DNA from: Nocardia caishijiensis NBRC 108228
GTDB lineage: Bacteria > Actinomycetota > Actinomycetes > Mycobacteriales > Mycobacteriaceae
Reading direction: 5' to 3'
NCBI RefSeq assembly: GCF_001612825.1
Contig: NZ_BDBE01000041.1
Location: forward strand, 1-64,000
DNA: 64,000 nt
Below, piece after piece: positions 1 through 7,838 of this stretch; positions within the stretch are counted from its first letter, which is position 1, and every line of letters starts with the position of its first letter. Position numbers and translations under genes: made by a program. The notes below the pieces were generated by a model. It was not told the DNA's origin. It saw only the letters and a list, made by a program, of their open reading frames with translations, and made no database searches.

Positions 1-129
1 GAAGTCGAAGTGACCCGCTCGCTGGGTGTAGGTGAGATCGGTGAGCAGGCTGTGGTCCTCGGGGGTGCTGAACCAGGCGATCTGGTCGTAGTAGTTGGTG
101 GTGTTGTCGTTGCCGAAGATGGTGCAGCA
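1..129 (-). pseudogene. Endonuclease/exonuclease/phosphatase-like fragment, broken at its 5' side and cut by the window edge
   Basis: Read on the minus strand, the first ~129 bases give one open frame containing TIFGNDNTTNYYDQIAWF and ending in AGHFDF at the window edge. This looks like the interior of an endonuclease/exonuclease/phosphatase-superfamily protein. The frame has no start of its own: upstream, from about 130, the DNA instead reads on the opposite strand as a serine-recombinase C-terminus. The gene was therefore probably cut by an insertion or deletion joining the two. The family guess rests on a short stretch and is tentative. The remainder of the gene, if any, lies left of the window. 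Confidence 0.4.
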
Positions 130-564
130 GTCCCCCTCGACCACTGGCTGGCTCAGATCTTCAACCCAGAACAGATCGATGTCTCGTTGGCAGCCATGGA
201 GGGCGCCCAACCTGACCAATCGCGCGAACTCGAGACAACAAGACGGTTGATCAGCGATTTCGACCGAAAGCTGGCCCGGTATCGTGATGCGCTCGACGCT
301 GGCGCTGATCCTGTCACTGTCGCAGGTTGGACCAGACAGACGCAGGCCGAGCGACAGGTCGCGGCGAACAGGCTCGCGACCTTGGAGCGAAGGGCTGGTC
401 AGCATCCGCGGCTGACAAATCGAGAGATTCGGGAGCTGATCGAAGGTCTCGGCGGGATGCTCACAGCCCTGCATCGCGCTGAGCCGGACGATAAGAATCT
501 AGTCTACTGCCAACTCGGACTCAAACTCACCTATAGAGACAAAACACGGGTGGTGATCGCCTAA
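130..564 (+). pseudogene. Serine recombinase remnant, C-terminal region only
   Basis: The reading frame from about base 130 encodes roughly 144 residues. They match the C-terminal part found in actinobacterial large serine recombinases: a DHWLAQIF segment, then a helical coiled-coil-like region with the family-typical run RYRDALDAGADPVTVAGW, ending TYRDKTRVVIA. The catalytic resolvase domain with its serine and the main DNA-binding 'recombinase' domain are absent, so it cannot recombine DNA. The frame stays open upstream to about base 10, but those bases read as a different protein on the other strand, so the 5' part is not recombinase. It ends 28 bases before the tRNA-Leu 3' end, and its last codons form half of a terminator hairpin. 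Confidence 0.75.
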
Positions 565-579
565 GCGACCCCACCCGTG
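541..579 (-). terminator. Rho-independent terminator for tRNA-Leu
   Basis: A 9-bp perfect inverted repeat, CACGGGTGG (545-553) with CCACCCGTG (571-579), encloses a 17-base loop. On the minus strand, downstream of the tRNA, it is followed by TTTT (541-544). It fits an intrinsic terminator for the tRNA-Leu transcript and overlaps the last codons of the recombinase remnant on the other strand. Confidence 0.65.
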
Positions 580-592
580 GGCGTACTGGTTG

Positions 593-677
593 TGTCCGGA
601 GGGGGACTTGAACCCCCACGCCCTAATACGGGCACTAGCACCTCAAGCTAGCGCGTCTGCCATTCCGCCACCCGGAC
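593..677 (-). tRNA. tRNA-Leu (anticodon GAG)
   Basis: On the minus strand the sequence begins GTCCGGGTGGCGGAATGGCA and ends in the T-arm and acceptor GGGGGTTCAAGTCCCCCTCC followed by GGAC. A 7-bp acceptor stem pairs 671-677 with 594-600 (one G-T pair). The T-loop GTTCAAGTC, a long variable arm (class II, as in tRNA-Leu) and the anticodon loop CTTGAGG give anticodon GAG, reading CUC/CUU leucine codons. The discriminator is A (593) and CCA is not encoded. The recombinase remnant lies immediately beyond its 3' end. Confidence 0.95.
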
Positions 678-905
678 TTGCTGGTGTGCCAAAAGATTAT
701 CCGACCTGTCGTCGTAAACCAAATCGCCTATCTGACCTGCGGTTATCCGTCGGTTGCACAGCAGGGGGTTCGGTCTGTAGATGCGCCCGAACCCGGGTCG
801 CCGACCACGCTGGAACACCGGCTGCCGATGCCGACGCGGTCGTACCCGCCAACCATCAGAGGGGGCAGGCTTGTGATGCACCGTTGTCGTCGACGCCACC
901 GCCTC

Positions 906-1490
906 TTACGAGCGGGATGCGGTGTATGTACCGATCAATCGCGCCAATTGTCGGCCCGTGGCCCGTAGTGGTTCCTCGCTGCGGTTGACCTGGGCTGCCA
1001 CTTCGGCACCTTCCAGAGCGCTGATGATGGTGGTCGCCAGCTCCTCGGCGTCGTGTGCACGGAAACCGGAGCGCAGAAGCTTGTCGATGACCGTTCGCTC
1101 CCAGCTGTGCAGTGCGGCGGCGCATACCTGCTGGATTTCGGAGTCGGTTCCCAAGGTTTCCAGGGCCGCTGCTGTGACCGGGCAGCCGTCAGTCCAACCC
1201 GACGCACGCAGTCCTTCGGCGAGCTGCCGGGCGCAGGCTTGAACGCCCGCCCCCGGGTCCTCCTCACTGTCCAGCGCGGAGCGGAGAACCTCGGTGAACT
1301 CCTGGCCGCTGTGCTCGATGGCGGCCACCGCGACGGCCTCTTTGCCGCCGGGGAAGAAGTGGTAGACGGATCCGAGCGTCGCGTCCGCCTCCTTGGCGAT
1401 CTGCTTGATGCCCGTTCCGACATAGCCCTGACGCTGCAGCAGGCTCGCTGCGGCAATGACGATCCGGTCCCTAGTGCTGGCCTGCCCCAT
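906..1490 (-). CDS. TetR/AcrR-family transcriptional regulator (LmrA/YxaF-like)
   Basis: This 194-residue repressor has an N-terminal helix-turn-helix at about residues 8-55, with TRDRIVIAAASLLQRQGY and the recognition-helix signature LGSVYHFFPGGKEAV. Its C-terminal half resembles the LmrA/YxaF subgroup (GCPVTAAALE), which usually controls small-molecule responses. It is divergent from an imine-reductase-like gene, with 104 bases between the two starts. Two copies of a 17-bp element in that gap are candidate operators, so it probably represses itself and its neighbour. The ligand is unknown. Confidence 0.9.
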   Translation of the reverse strand: MGQASTRDRIVIAAASLLQRQGYVGTGIKQIAKEADATLGSVYHFFPGGKEAVAVAAIEHSGQEFTEVLRSALDSEEDPGAGVQACARQLAEGLRASGWTDGCPVTAAALETLGTDSEIQQVCAAALHSWERTVIDKLLRSGFRAHDAEELATTIISALEGAEVAAQVNRSEEPLRATGRQLARLIGTYTASRS

Positions 1491-1503
1491 ACACCCACCC
1501 TAC

Positions 1504-1563
1504 TGGATAGAGCGTTCGTTACAGCGGCGTGGTACCGTCGGATTGGATAGAACGTTCGTTTTA
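1504..1563. promoter_or_regulatory. Duplicated operator-like element between the TetR and imine-reductase-like genes
   Basis: Two 17-bp direct copies, TGGATAGAGCGTTCGTT (1504-1520) and TGGATAGAACGTTCGTT (1544-1560), lie 40 bp apart. The second extends into a near-perfect 16-bp dyad: TAGAACG and CGTTTTA around a TT spacer (1548-1563). The first dyad is weaker. The position in a divergent regulator/enzyme gap fits TetR binding. This is inferred from position and symmetry only. Confidence 0.65.
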
Positions 1564-1594
1564 GTCAGGGTCAATCGCACCGGAGGTCTTCCCG

Positions 1595-2470
1595 ATGAGC
1601 AGCAGGCAGAACGTGACCGTCATAGGACTCGGCCCGATGGGGCAGGCGATGGCCCAGGTGCTACTCGACAAGGGACTCCACGTCACCGTGTGGAACCGGA
1701 CCGCGTCGCGCGCCGATGCCCTCGTCGCACGCGGCGCCGTACGGGCGACGAGCGCTGAAGACGCTGTCGCCGCAAGCGAGTTGATCGTCCTGAGCCTGAC
1801 CGACTACGACGCGATGTACACCGTGCTCGAACCGGCGTCCCACGCCCTGATCGGCCGCACCCTCGTCAACCTCAGCTCCGACACCCCGGCGAAAGCGCGT
1901 GCCGGGGCGCAGTGGGTTACCGAGCACGGCGGGATCCATCTCACCGGCGGTGTCAACGCCTCGCCGTCCGGCATCGGACAGCCAGGGGCGTTCGCCTTCT
2001 ACAGCGGTCCACGCCATGCCTTCGAAGCACACCGATCCACCCTCGAAATCCTCACGAGCACCGACTACCGGGGCGAGGACCCCGGCCTGGCCGCGCTCCT
2101 GTACCAGATCGGCATGACCATGTTCTGGACCTCCACGCTCAGTTACTGGCAGGTCGTAGCGCTCGCGGACGCCAACGGACTCACGGCAACCGACGTCCTC
2201 CCGTATGCCACCGAGACCATGACCGGGATGCCGGACTTCTTCTCCTTCTACGCCGAGCGCATCGATGCCGGGGAACATCCGGGCGACGTGGACCGGCTCG
2301 CCATGGGAATGGCCAGCGTCGAACACGTTCTGCACACCAACGCCGACGCGGGCGTCGACACCACGCTGCCAGCCGCCGTCGCGGCGCTGTTCCGACGTGG
2401 CATGGACGCGGGGCACGCAACGGACAGCTTCTCCAGCCTGGTGGAGCTGATGAAGACAACCAACACGTAG
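1595..2470 (+). CDS. NAD(P)-dependent oxidoreductase, imine reductase-like (beta-hydroxyacid dehydrogenase fold)
   Basis: This 291-residue protein has an N-terminal Rossmann fold with GLGPMGQAM (residues ~10-18) and VWNRT, which carries the NADPH-contacting Asn-Arg-Thr typical of imine reductases. A C-terminal helical domain from about residue 165 (GLAALLYQIG) resembles the reductive-aminase domain. IREDs reduce cyclic imines or couple amines to carbonyls; the in vivo substrate is usually unknown. The ATG has a GGAGG ribosome site 9 bases upstream. The gene is probably controlled by the divergent TetR protein. A 6-phosphogluconate/3-hydroxyisobutyrate dehydrogenase-like role is the alternative. 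Confidence 0.85.
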   Translation: MSSRQNVTVIGLGPMGQAMAQVLLDKGLHVTVWNRTASRADALVARGAVRATSAEDAVAASELIVLSLTDYDAMYTVLEPASHALIGRTLVNLSSDTPAKARAGAQWVTEHGGIHLTGGVNASPSGIGQPGAFAFYSGPRHAFEAHRSTLEILTSTDYRGEDPGLAALLYQIGMTMFWTSTLSYWQVVALADANGLTATDVLPYATETMTGMPDFFSFYAERIDAGEHPGDVDRLAMGMASVEHVLHTNADAGVDTTLPAAVAALFRRGMDAGHATDSFSSLVELMKTTNT

Positions 2471-2632
2471 TCGCGTTCCACCGGACCGCACGCGAGGCCA
2501 GAACCCGGCACCGACCGCGAGGGCGACGACCTCCACGGCAACCGATTACCGATACCAGCCCGTCGCACAGCAGGGTCACACCCAGCGCCTCGACCAACCC
2601 TGGCCACGCGTGCCCCTGTTACCCACTGTCAG

Positions 2633-2671
2633 CACGGTGTCGCGACGGACATGATCCGAGGCGACACCGTG
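2633..2671. terminator. Bidirectional terminator-like hairpin between convergent genes
   Basis: A perfect 11-bp inverted repeat, CACGGTGTCGC (2633-2643) and GCGACACCGTG (2661-2671), encloses a 17-base loop. It lies between the ends of the convergent imine-reductase-like and SnoaL-like genes. No clear U-tract follows on either strand, so it is a candidate only. Confidence 0.5.
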
Positions 2672-2731
2672 TCGACGAAGTACTCAGGACCGCGACAGTG
2701 AGAACTACCCTCCTCAGCGGAGGCGGAGGTA

Positions 2732-3583
2732 CTACCCCCGCAACTGTTCGTCCGCTGGAACGAGATCCGTTGCCGCCGTGCCGGTTTCCGGGTCATAGGG
2801 GTAGGACACGTGCTGGTGCGTGAGCAACCACCGCCCGTCACGTCGGCGGAACACGCGGGTGCCACGCGACCAGGAGCGCTCAACTCGCCCGTCCGCCGCC
2901 TCGGCGCTCATGTGGTTGAGTCCCCACACCACCGCGAGGTCACCGCTCACCTCGACTGCCATCTCGGGCACATCCCAGCTCACCGGGCCCGGAGCGGACT
3001 CGAGTCCCCGCCTGCACACCTCGCGGACATTGTTCGCGCCGATGTAGCGCAGTGGAGCGTCGTGTTCGTAGGACTCGACGTCGGCGGCGATCTCCGCCAT
3101 CAGGCTTTCCAGATCCTTCTCGGCGGTCGCGGCGAACCACCGCCGGTGCAGCGCGCGGATCGCCTCGATATCCCCGGCAGGGTCGGCGGTGGTGTCCGGG
3201 AAAGAATGATGTTCGTGGGCGACCACCCACCGCTCGTTCTCCTTTCGCAGACCGAGGGTCAGCCGCAGCCGTGTGTCTGGTTCTGCGACAAGTTCTTCCG
3301 GTGAGCCGCAGCGGAGCAGAGCGTGCGCGTAGGCGACGTCGACGCCCGCTGTGACGTCGAGTTCGACGATGTCGAAGGCTGCACCGCCCGCGAGCCAGGT
3401 GAAGAACGGTGGCCAGGTCTGCCGGTAGGCGTCGATACCCCGAACACCGTTGTGCGGTGGCGGCACGTCGTACATGACGATATCGGCGGCGCGGTCGGCC
3501 AGTACGCGGTCGAGGTCACCGGCACGGACCGCGGCGACCCACTCGTGAATCATGGTGCGGATCCGGTCTTCGTCGAGCGACAT
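2732..3583 (-). CDS. Tandem SnoaL-like / NTF2-fold protein
   Basis: The 283-residue product contains two consecutive SnoaL/ketosteroid-isomerase-like domains. The first (about 1-135) has MIHEWVAAVRAGDLDRVLA and VMYDVPPP; the second (about 140-283) has LHRRWFAATAEKDLESLMA and a closing WLLTHQHVSYP. Such folds bind small hydrophobic molecules in a cone-shaped pocket, either as enzymes or as binding proteins. The ATG at 3583 is chosen because GGGAG lies just upstream; the frame stays open further 5' without a ribosome site. Function cannot be assigned beyond the fold. Confidence 0.85.
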   Translation of the reverse strand: MSLDEDRIRTMIHEWVAAVRAGDLDRVLADRAADIVMYDVPPPHNGVRGIDAYRQTWPPFFTWLAGGAAFDIVELDVTAGVDVAYAHALLRCGSPEELVAEPDTRLRLTLGLRKENERWVVAHEHHSFPDTTADPAGDIEAIRALHRRWFAATAEKDLESLMAEIAADVESYEHDAPLRYIGANNVREVCRRGLESAPGPVSWDVPEMAVEVSGDLAVVWGLNHMSAEAADGRVERSWSRGTRVFRRRDGRWLLTHQHVSYPYDPETGTAATDLVPADEQLRG

Positions 3584-3761
3584 GACGGTCTCCCTTTCGT
3601 CGGGCCGGGGTCTGGCCCCAGCCGGTGGGAACGTCCCACTATCGATACGACCCGGCAGGGGGTGCCGAAGTAATCGTCGGTCGGCCACGAATCCGGGAAG
3701 TTCGAAACGGGCTTCGACGGGCACATCCGACAGCCCCGGGGCGGTGTGTGAGGATGCTGCC

Positions 3762-5258
3762 GTGCCGGACTGGACCTATCACCCGCTGCGGCCGGTGGCG
3801 AACGCCCTTGTCGGAGAGCGACGCGCGCAGCGTTGCGCGCTGGGACTACTCGGCACGCTGTCGGCGCTACCAGGTGGAGCCGCGACCATTCGAAGAGTTT
3901 TCGATCATCCGCGGCCGCCCGAGGACTGGGCGGGTCGGCTCGGGGCAACCGTGCCCGTGGCGGCCGCCAGGCAGGCGATCCGGGCGCTTCCGCCGCAGGG
4001 TGCCGGGTTCGTGGAAGTCGGCCCAGTCGATGCCACGACCGTGACGGCGGTACGGGATGCCGCACGCGGTCGCCGCTGCCGGGTTGTCGCCCGAGTCTCG
4101 GACGACGGTGTGGCGGCCGACCTGGCGGACGCCGTGGACGATGTGCTCGTCGGCGAAACAGCGGGCGGCAGAATATATCTGACGGATCCCGACATCACCG
4201 CAGCGGTCCGAGCTCTGGCGATTCCGGGGACCACAGTGGTCGCGACGACCGCCGTGCTGGTGGCGGCCGGTCCCGGCTGGTTCCAGCGGGTGATCGAGGC
4301 AGCCGCCCCGGCGGTCTCGCGCGCACCGACCCTGCGCGACGTCCCGCTCGACCCACGCCGGTGGCCGGGCTGGTTCTGGAGCCTGCTGGTCGGCATCGGG
4401 ATGGTCGTGGCAGGCTTGGGCGCGGCCGCGATCACCCTTGGCCCGGTGCTGCTGTGGTACGACCGCGACTATCTCGGCACCGACGTCGACGGCCTCCACC
4501 GGATCAATCATCACCTGGTTCATTTTCTGCAGCACGATCGAATCACCATGGCGGGCAACATGATCGCGATCGGCTCGCTGTACATCGGACTCGCCTGGGG
4601 CGGTATCCGACGCGGCTGGGCGTGGGCCCGCACGGCGCTGATGCTGTCCGGGCTGGTGGGGTTTCCGACACTGTTCTACTTCCTGTTCATCGGATTCGTC
4701 GAACCGCTGCACGTCGCGGTGACGGTGGTGCTTTTCCCGATGTTCCTGCTCGGCGTGCGACACACACCCGGGCCACCCTGCCGCCGGTCATCTCCCCCGT
4801 GCGAGGAGCGGGTGCGCCGACGCGCCCTGATCGGACAGTTGTTGGTGGTCGGGACCGGACTGGGCGTCGTCATCGGCGGCATCGTCATCTCGACGATCGG
4901 GCTGACCGTCGTGTTCGTGCCGACCGACCTGGCATTCCTGCACGCCGACGCGGACACGCTACGCGCCGCCAATGCACATCTGCTGCCGTTCATCGCGCAC
5001 GACCGTGCAGGGTTCGGCGGAGCGCTGGTGGCAACCGGTGTCGGCATCCTTTTGATCGGGATGTGGGGCTGGCGGCAAGGCGAGGCGTGGGTGTGGTGGT
5101 CGCTGCTCGGGGCGGCGACAGCAGGCTCCGTCAGCGCGCTCGCCGTGCATTTTCTGATCCACTACACCGCGTTCATCCATCTCCTGCCGGTGTACGTCGG
5201 CACCGCCCTGCTCATCGTTGCGCTCTCGCTCTCCCGTGCCTTCCTGGTGGAGGCCTGA
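3762..5258 (+). CDS. Membrane protein with a dihydroorotate-dehydrogenase-like N-terminus and duplicated membrane module
   Basis: This is a 498-residue protein with a GTG start preceded by GAGGA at 7 bases. Residues 1-90 recall the N-terminus of quinone-dependent dihydroorotate dehydrogenase: YHPLRPVANAL, ERRAQRCALGLLG and GFVEVGPV. The rest of the barrel is short and lacks recognisable FMN and catalytic motifs, so it is probably not an active DHODH. From about 205 two similar polytopic modules follow (about 205-335 and 355-492). Each has FL/FI-x-x-HDR (258-260, 413-415), a glycine/tryptophan-rich turn and a late histidine (317, 473). This points to internal duplication. A frame-compatible extension further upstream has no ribosome site. 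Function unknown. Confidence 0.75.
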   Translation: MPDWTYHPLRPVANALVGERRAQRCALGLLGTLSALPGGAATIRRVFDHPRPPEDWAGRLGATVPVAAARQAIRALPPQGAGFVEVGPVDATTVTAVRDAARGRRCRVVARVSDDGVAADLADAVDDVLVGETAGGRIYLTDPDITAAVRALAIPGTTVVATTAVLVAAGPGWFQRVIEAAAPAVSRAPTLRDVPLDPRRWPGWFWSLLVGIGMVVAGLGAAAITLGPVLLWYDRDYLGTDVDGLHRINHHLVHFLQHDRITMAGNMIAIGSLYIGLAWGGIRRGWAWARTALMLSGLVGFPTLFYFLFIGFVEPLHVAVTVVLFPMFLLGVRHTPGPPCRRSSPPCEERVRRRALIGQLLVVGTGLGVVIGGIVISTIGLTVVFVPTDLAFLHADADTLRAANAHLLPFIAHDRAGFGGALVATGVGILLIGMWGWRQGEAWVWWSLLGAATAGSVSALAVHFLIHYTAFIHLLPVYVGTALLIVALSLSRAFLVEA

Positions 5259-5361
5259 ACGACCGGACGAGCCGTCCACCGCTCGGCCGCCATGCCGACC
5301 CGAGAACCAGGTCGGCTACGGCTCGAGATGAAAGTTCTTGCCGCGCATGTAGCTTCGGGGA

Positions 5362-6528
5362 ATGCAGAGTTCAGTCGGAGCGGTGCGCAGGCTGCGCGGT
5401 CCGGTCACAGTGGTGATCGCGATGGTGGTGGCGATCGCGGTCGTGTGCGCATTGCCGAGATGGTGGTGTGGCCGGGATGCCGACGGGTGGTATCGAGGTG
5501 ACCATGCGTTGCTGCGCGGACTCGCCGAGGAGATGGTGGCTTTCGAAGCCGCCGACGATCAGCGACGAGCAACCGACGGCGATGACGGGATCGACGGCAT
5601 GTGGGGGTTACTCGTCCATCAGATGACGGCACAAGGTTTGGCGCAAGTCTGTCTGGAACACCCCGAATGGCGGGAGCGGTACGCCCCGGTGATCACTCGC
5701 GCCGCGGTCAAAAGCCTCTTGCCTCAGATGCGTTCGGAGTTCACCTCGGCCTGGCACGGCCGCGACGGTCTCGCCGAACTCGACAGCGCCGACGGTCACG
5801 CCTACCTCTCCTATCCTGGCCTCGCGCTCGGGATGGCCCGATGGATCGATCCAGCCTTCCCCGCCGACCTCGCCGTTCAACACGACGCACTGATCTCCGC
5901 CCTCGAGCGGCGGCTGCTCGCTTCGCCGACCGCGCTGCTCGACACCTTTCCCGGCAGGGCGTACCCCACCGATGTGGCGGCGGTCGCGGCGGCGATCGCG
6001 GTGCACGGCAGGGTGACCGGAGTCGATCACACAGCGGTCATCGCGCATTGGGCGCGACAGGTGCGTGCGGTTCAGATCGATCGGGACACCGGACTGGTGA
6101 TCCAGCGCATGGGGACCGATGGCCGGGCCCAGGACGCACCACGCGCGTCGGGAACCGGCCTGGCAGCCTATTTCGCCGGTTTCGCGGACCGGACGCTCGC
6201 CGAGGAATTGGCGACAGGTCTGTTCGGTCAGGAAAGAACCGTCCTCGGATTCAGCGCGATCGACGAGTACGGCGACGGCTACAGCGGCCCCGGCGATATG
6301 GACAGCGGCCCCTTGATACTCGGATTATCGCTGTCGGCCACCGGTTTCGCGCTCGCACCCGCCCGCGCCTTCGGCTACCGCCAGACCTTCACCCGCCTGT
6401 TCCGCACAGCCGACCTCTTCGGAGTGCCGCTACAGCGTGAAGCACGCACACGATTCGCGACCGGCGGGGCGATCGGCAACGCGCTCATGCTCGCGTTCCT
6501 GTCCTCTGGGCCGGAGCTGGCCCGATGA
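5362..6528 (+). CDS. Membrane-anchored conserved hypothetical protein
   Basis: The 388-residue product has one N-terminal hydrophobic segment (about 14-31) followed by a mostly helical extracytoplasmic domain. Repeated helix-turn patterns (WGLLVHQMT, FPGRAYPTDVAAVAAAI, DMDSGPLILGLS) suggest an alpha/alpha-toroid fold, perhaps distantly like linalool dehydratase-type proteins. No catalytic residues can be assigned with confidence. The stop codon overlaps the start of the next small membrane gene (ATGA), so the pair is co-translated. Confidence 0.7.
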   Translation: MQSSVGAVRRLRGPVTVVIAMVVAIAVVCALPRWWCGRDADGWYRGDHALLRGLAEEMVAFEAADDQRRATDGDDGIDGMWGLLVHQMTAQGLAQVCLEHPEWRERYAPVITRAAVKSLLPQMRSEFTSAWHGRDGLAELDSADGHAYLSYPGLALGMARWIDPAFPADLAVQHDALISALERRLLASPTALLDTFPGRAYPTDVAAVAAAIAVHGRVTGVDHTAVIAHWARQVRAVQIDRDTGLVIQRMGTDGRAQDAPRASGTGLAAYFAGFADRTLAEELATGLFGQERTVLGFSAIDEYGDGYSGPGDMDSGPLILGLSLSATGFALAPARAFGYRQTFTRLFRTADLFGVPLQREARTRFATGGAIGNALMLAFLSSGPELAR

Positions 6529-6794
6529 AGGTTCCGATCGCGGTGTCGACCGTGTGGCGCCTGTGCCGCATTCCGCTGATCCTGACAGTGGTCTACCTCG
6601 CTCTGCATGCGGTTCTGGCGGCGTCGTCGGTCCGACACGGGTACGGGTCGCCCGATGGCCTCGGCACCGGCTTCGTCACCCTCGCCGTTGTCGTGGTGGC
6701 GCTGCGCCTGGTGCTCATCATCGTCGTCCCGGCGGTCCTCGCTTACCGCGTGGTGACGCTGATCCTGGCAAAGATCCGACCGGCGAGCTTGTGA
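6525..6794 (+). CDS. Small membrane protein with two transmembrane segments
   Basis: The 89-residue protein has hydrophobic segments at about 12-33 and 48-72, joined by a short polar loop, and a basic C-terminus (KIRPASL). It starts inside the stop codon of the preceding gene (ATGA overlap), implying translational coupling and possibly a shared complex. No family is recognised. Confidence 0.7.
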   Translation: MKVPIAVSTVWRLCRIPLILTVVYLALHAVLAASSVRHGYGSPDGLGTGFVTLAVVVVALRLVLIIVVPAVLAYRVVTLILAKIRPASL

Positions 6795-6915
6795 CAGGGG
6801 ATTGAGGTACGCCCAGCTTGATTGCCGGGACCGGCATTCGGTAACGACTCGGGGCGTGACGTCGATCACGTCTCGACAGCCAGCGTCACCACCTCGACTA
6901 CAGCAGGGAAACACC

Positions 6916-7479
6916 TTGACCGGACCGCAGCATCCGCAGTACCCGCAGCAGCCCTACGGTGGGCGGCCCGGGTACCCACCGCCGCCGAAGAAGTCGAACA
7001 CCACATGGATCGTGCTCGCGGTAGTCGCCGTAGTTCTGCTCTGTGGGATCGGCGGCTGTATCGCGGTCCTCGGCAAGGCAGGCGAAGAGGTGAGCAAGTC
7101 GCTCGACGCCGCGGCCAGCTCGATCAACTCGGCCGCACCCACGGCACCCGAGACGCCGGGCGCGCCGATCCCCCCGCTCACTCCTGGAAGTTCCACGGGT
7201 AAGGGGAAGAACATCACCTACGAGATCATCTCGGATGCCGCCGACCTCAACTCGGTGACCTATTTCGACGGCAACTCCGAACTGCAGCAGGAGATCAGTG
7301 CCACCGCACCGTGGACGAAATCGGTCACGAACGACTCGACCGTCGCGATCATCGGGCTCGGCGCCCAGACCAACGGCTCCTCGGTGACGTGCCGAATCAT
7401 TGTGGACGGGAAAGTCGCTGACGAACAGACCTCGACCGGAAAGTACGCCGTAGTCAACTGCACCGCCTCCGCGTTCTGA
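6916..7479 (+). CDS. MmpS-family transport accessory-like membrane protein
   Basis: The 187-residue protein has a proline/tyrosine/glutamine-rich cytoplasmic N-terminus (PQHPQYPQQPYGGRPGYPPP), one transmembrane helix (about 34-53), a Pro/Thr linker and an extracytoplasmic beta-rich domain. The latter has ITYEIISDAADLNSVTYFD and paired cysteines (TCRII, VNCTA), characteristic of the MmpS family. MmpS proteins assist MmpL RND exporters in mycolic-acid bacteria. No mmpL lies nearby, so this is an orphan. The start is taken as TTG at 6916, with AGGG 7 bases upstream; an in-frame extension upstream lacks a ribosome site. Confidence 0.75.
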   Translation: MTGPQHPQYPQQPYGGRPGYPPPPKKSNTTWIVLAVVAVVLLCGIGGCIAVLGKAGEEVSKSLDAAASSINSAAPTAPETPGAPIPPLTPGSSTGKGKNITYEIISDAADLNSVTYFDGNSELQQEISATAPWTKSVTNDSTVAIIGLGAQTNGSSVTCRIIVDGKVADEQTSTGKYAVVNCTASAF

Positions 7480-7493
7480 CAGACACCGACTGA

Positions 7494-7530
7494 CGTGGGC
7501 GCCCCCGCCGAACTAGCGGGGGCGCCCACG
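7494..7530. terminator. Strong hairpin terminator after the mmpS-like gene
   Basis: A perfect 15-bp stem, CGTGGGCGCCCCCGC (7494-7508) pairing with GCGGGGGCGCCCACG (7516-7530), has a 7-base loop CGAACTA. It starts 14 bases after the stop codon. There is no U-tract, which is common for actinobacterial terminators. Confidence 0.8.
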
Positions 7531-7838
7531 GCCGACTCAGCTCCGCGCCGAAATCAACGACGGCTCCACCGTGCCGCACTCGACCCGGGGACGACGGGAT
7601 CCGTTACGCCGACCCACCGTCCACACCACAACATCGAAACATCTGATCAAGCTGCCGGAAGGGTCCACGGCACAAGCGATCCCACTGAATCACTCCTCGC
7701 CGGGTACGGAACTCGTTCTGCCGGTCACCGGGCGAACGAAGGTTCGGGCTCTACCACGGCATCCTCCCATGGCTCCCCCGCATGACATTTGACCGTTCAC
7801 ACAGTGACAGCTCGAAACCGTGTCACCCGCGGCTGCGG
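7531..7838. other. Intergenic region between convergent genes, no gene seen
   Basis: This 308-base stretch separates the mmpS-like gene from the end of the FadD fusion gene. Short frames are present but none has a ribosome site or family resemblance. A small GTGACA/TGTCAC inverted repeat (7804-7809, 7821-7826) near the fadD stop could help end that transcript. Confidence 0.5.

Noticed and set aside
10..129. Recombinase ORF beginning at base 10
   Set aside because: The first 40 codons do not match recombinase; they are the reverse complement of a different protein-like stretch, so the gene start is artificial.
3833..5416. 527-codon plus-strand frame overlapping the DHODH-like membrane gene
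   Set aside because: Highly Arg/Gly-rich, no ribosome site, and it overlaps a gene with clear membrane segments and ribosome site in another frame.
7571..7792. 73-codon frame in the 7531-7838 gap
   Set aside because: No ribosome site, no family, composition not distinct.
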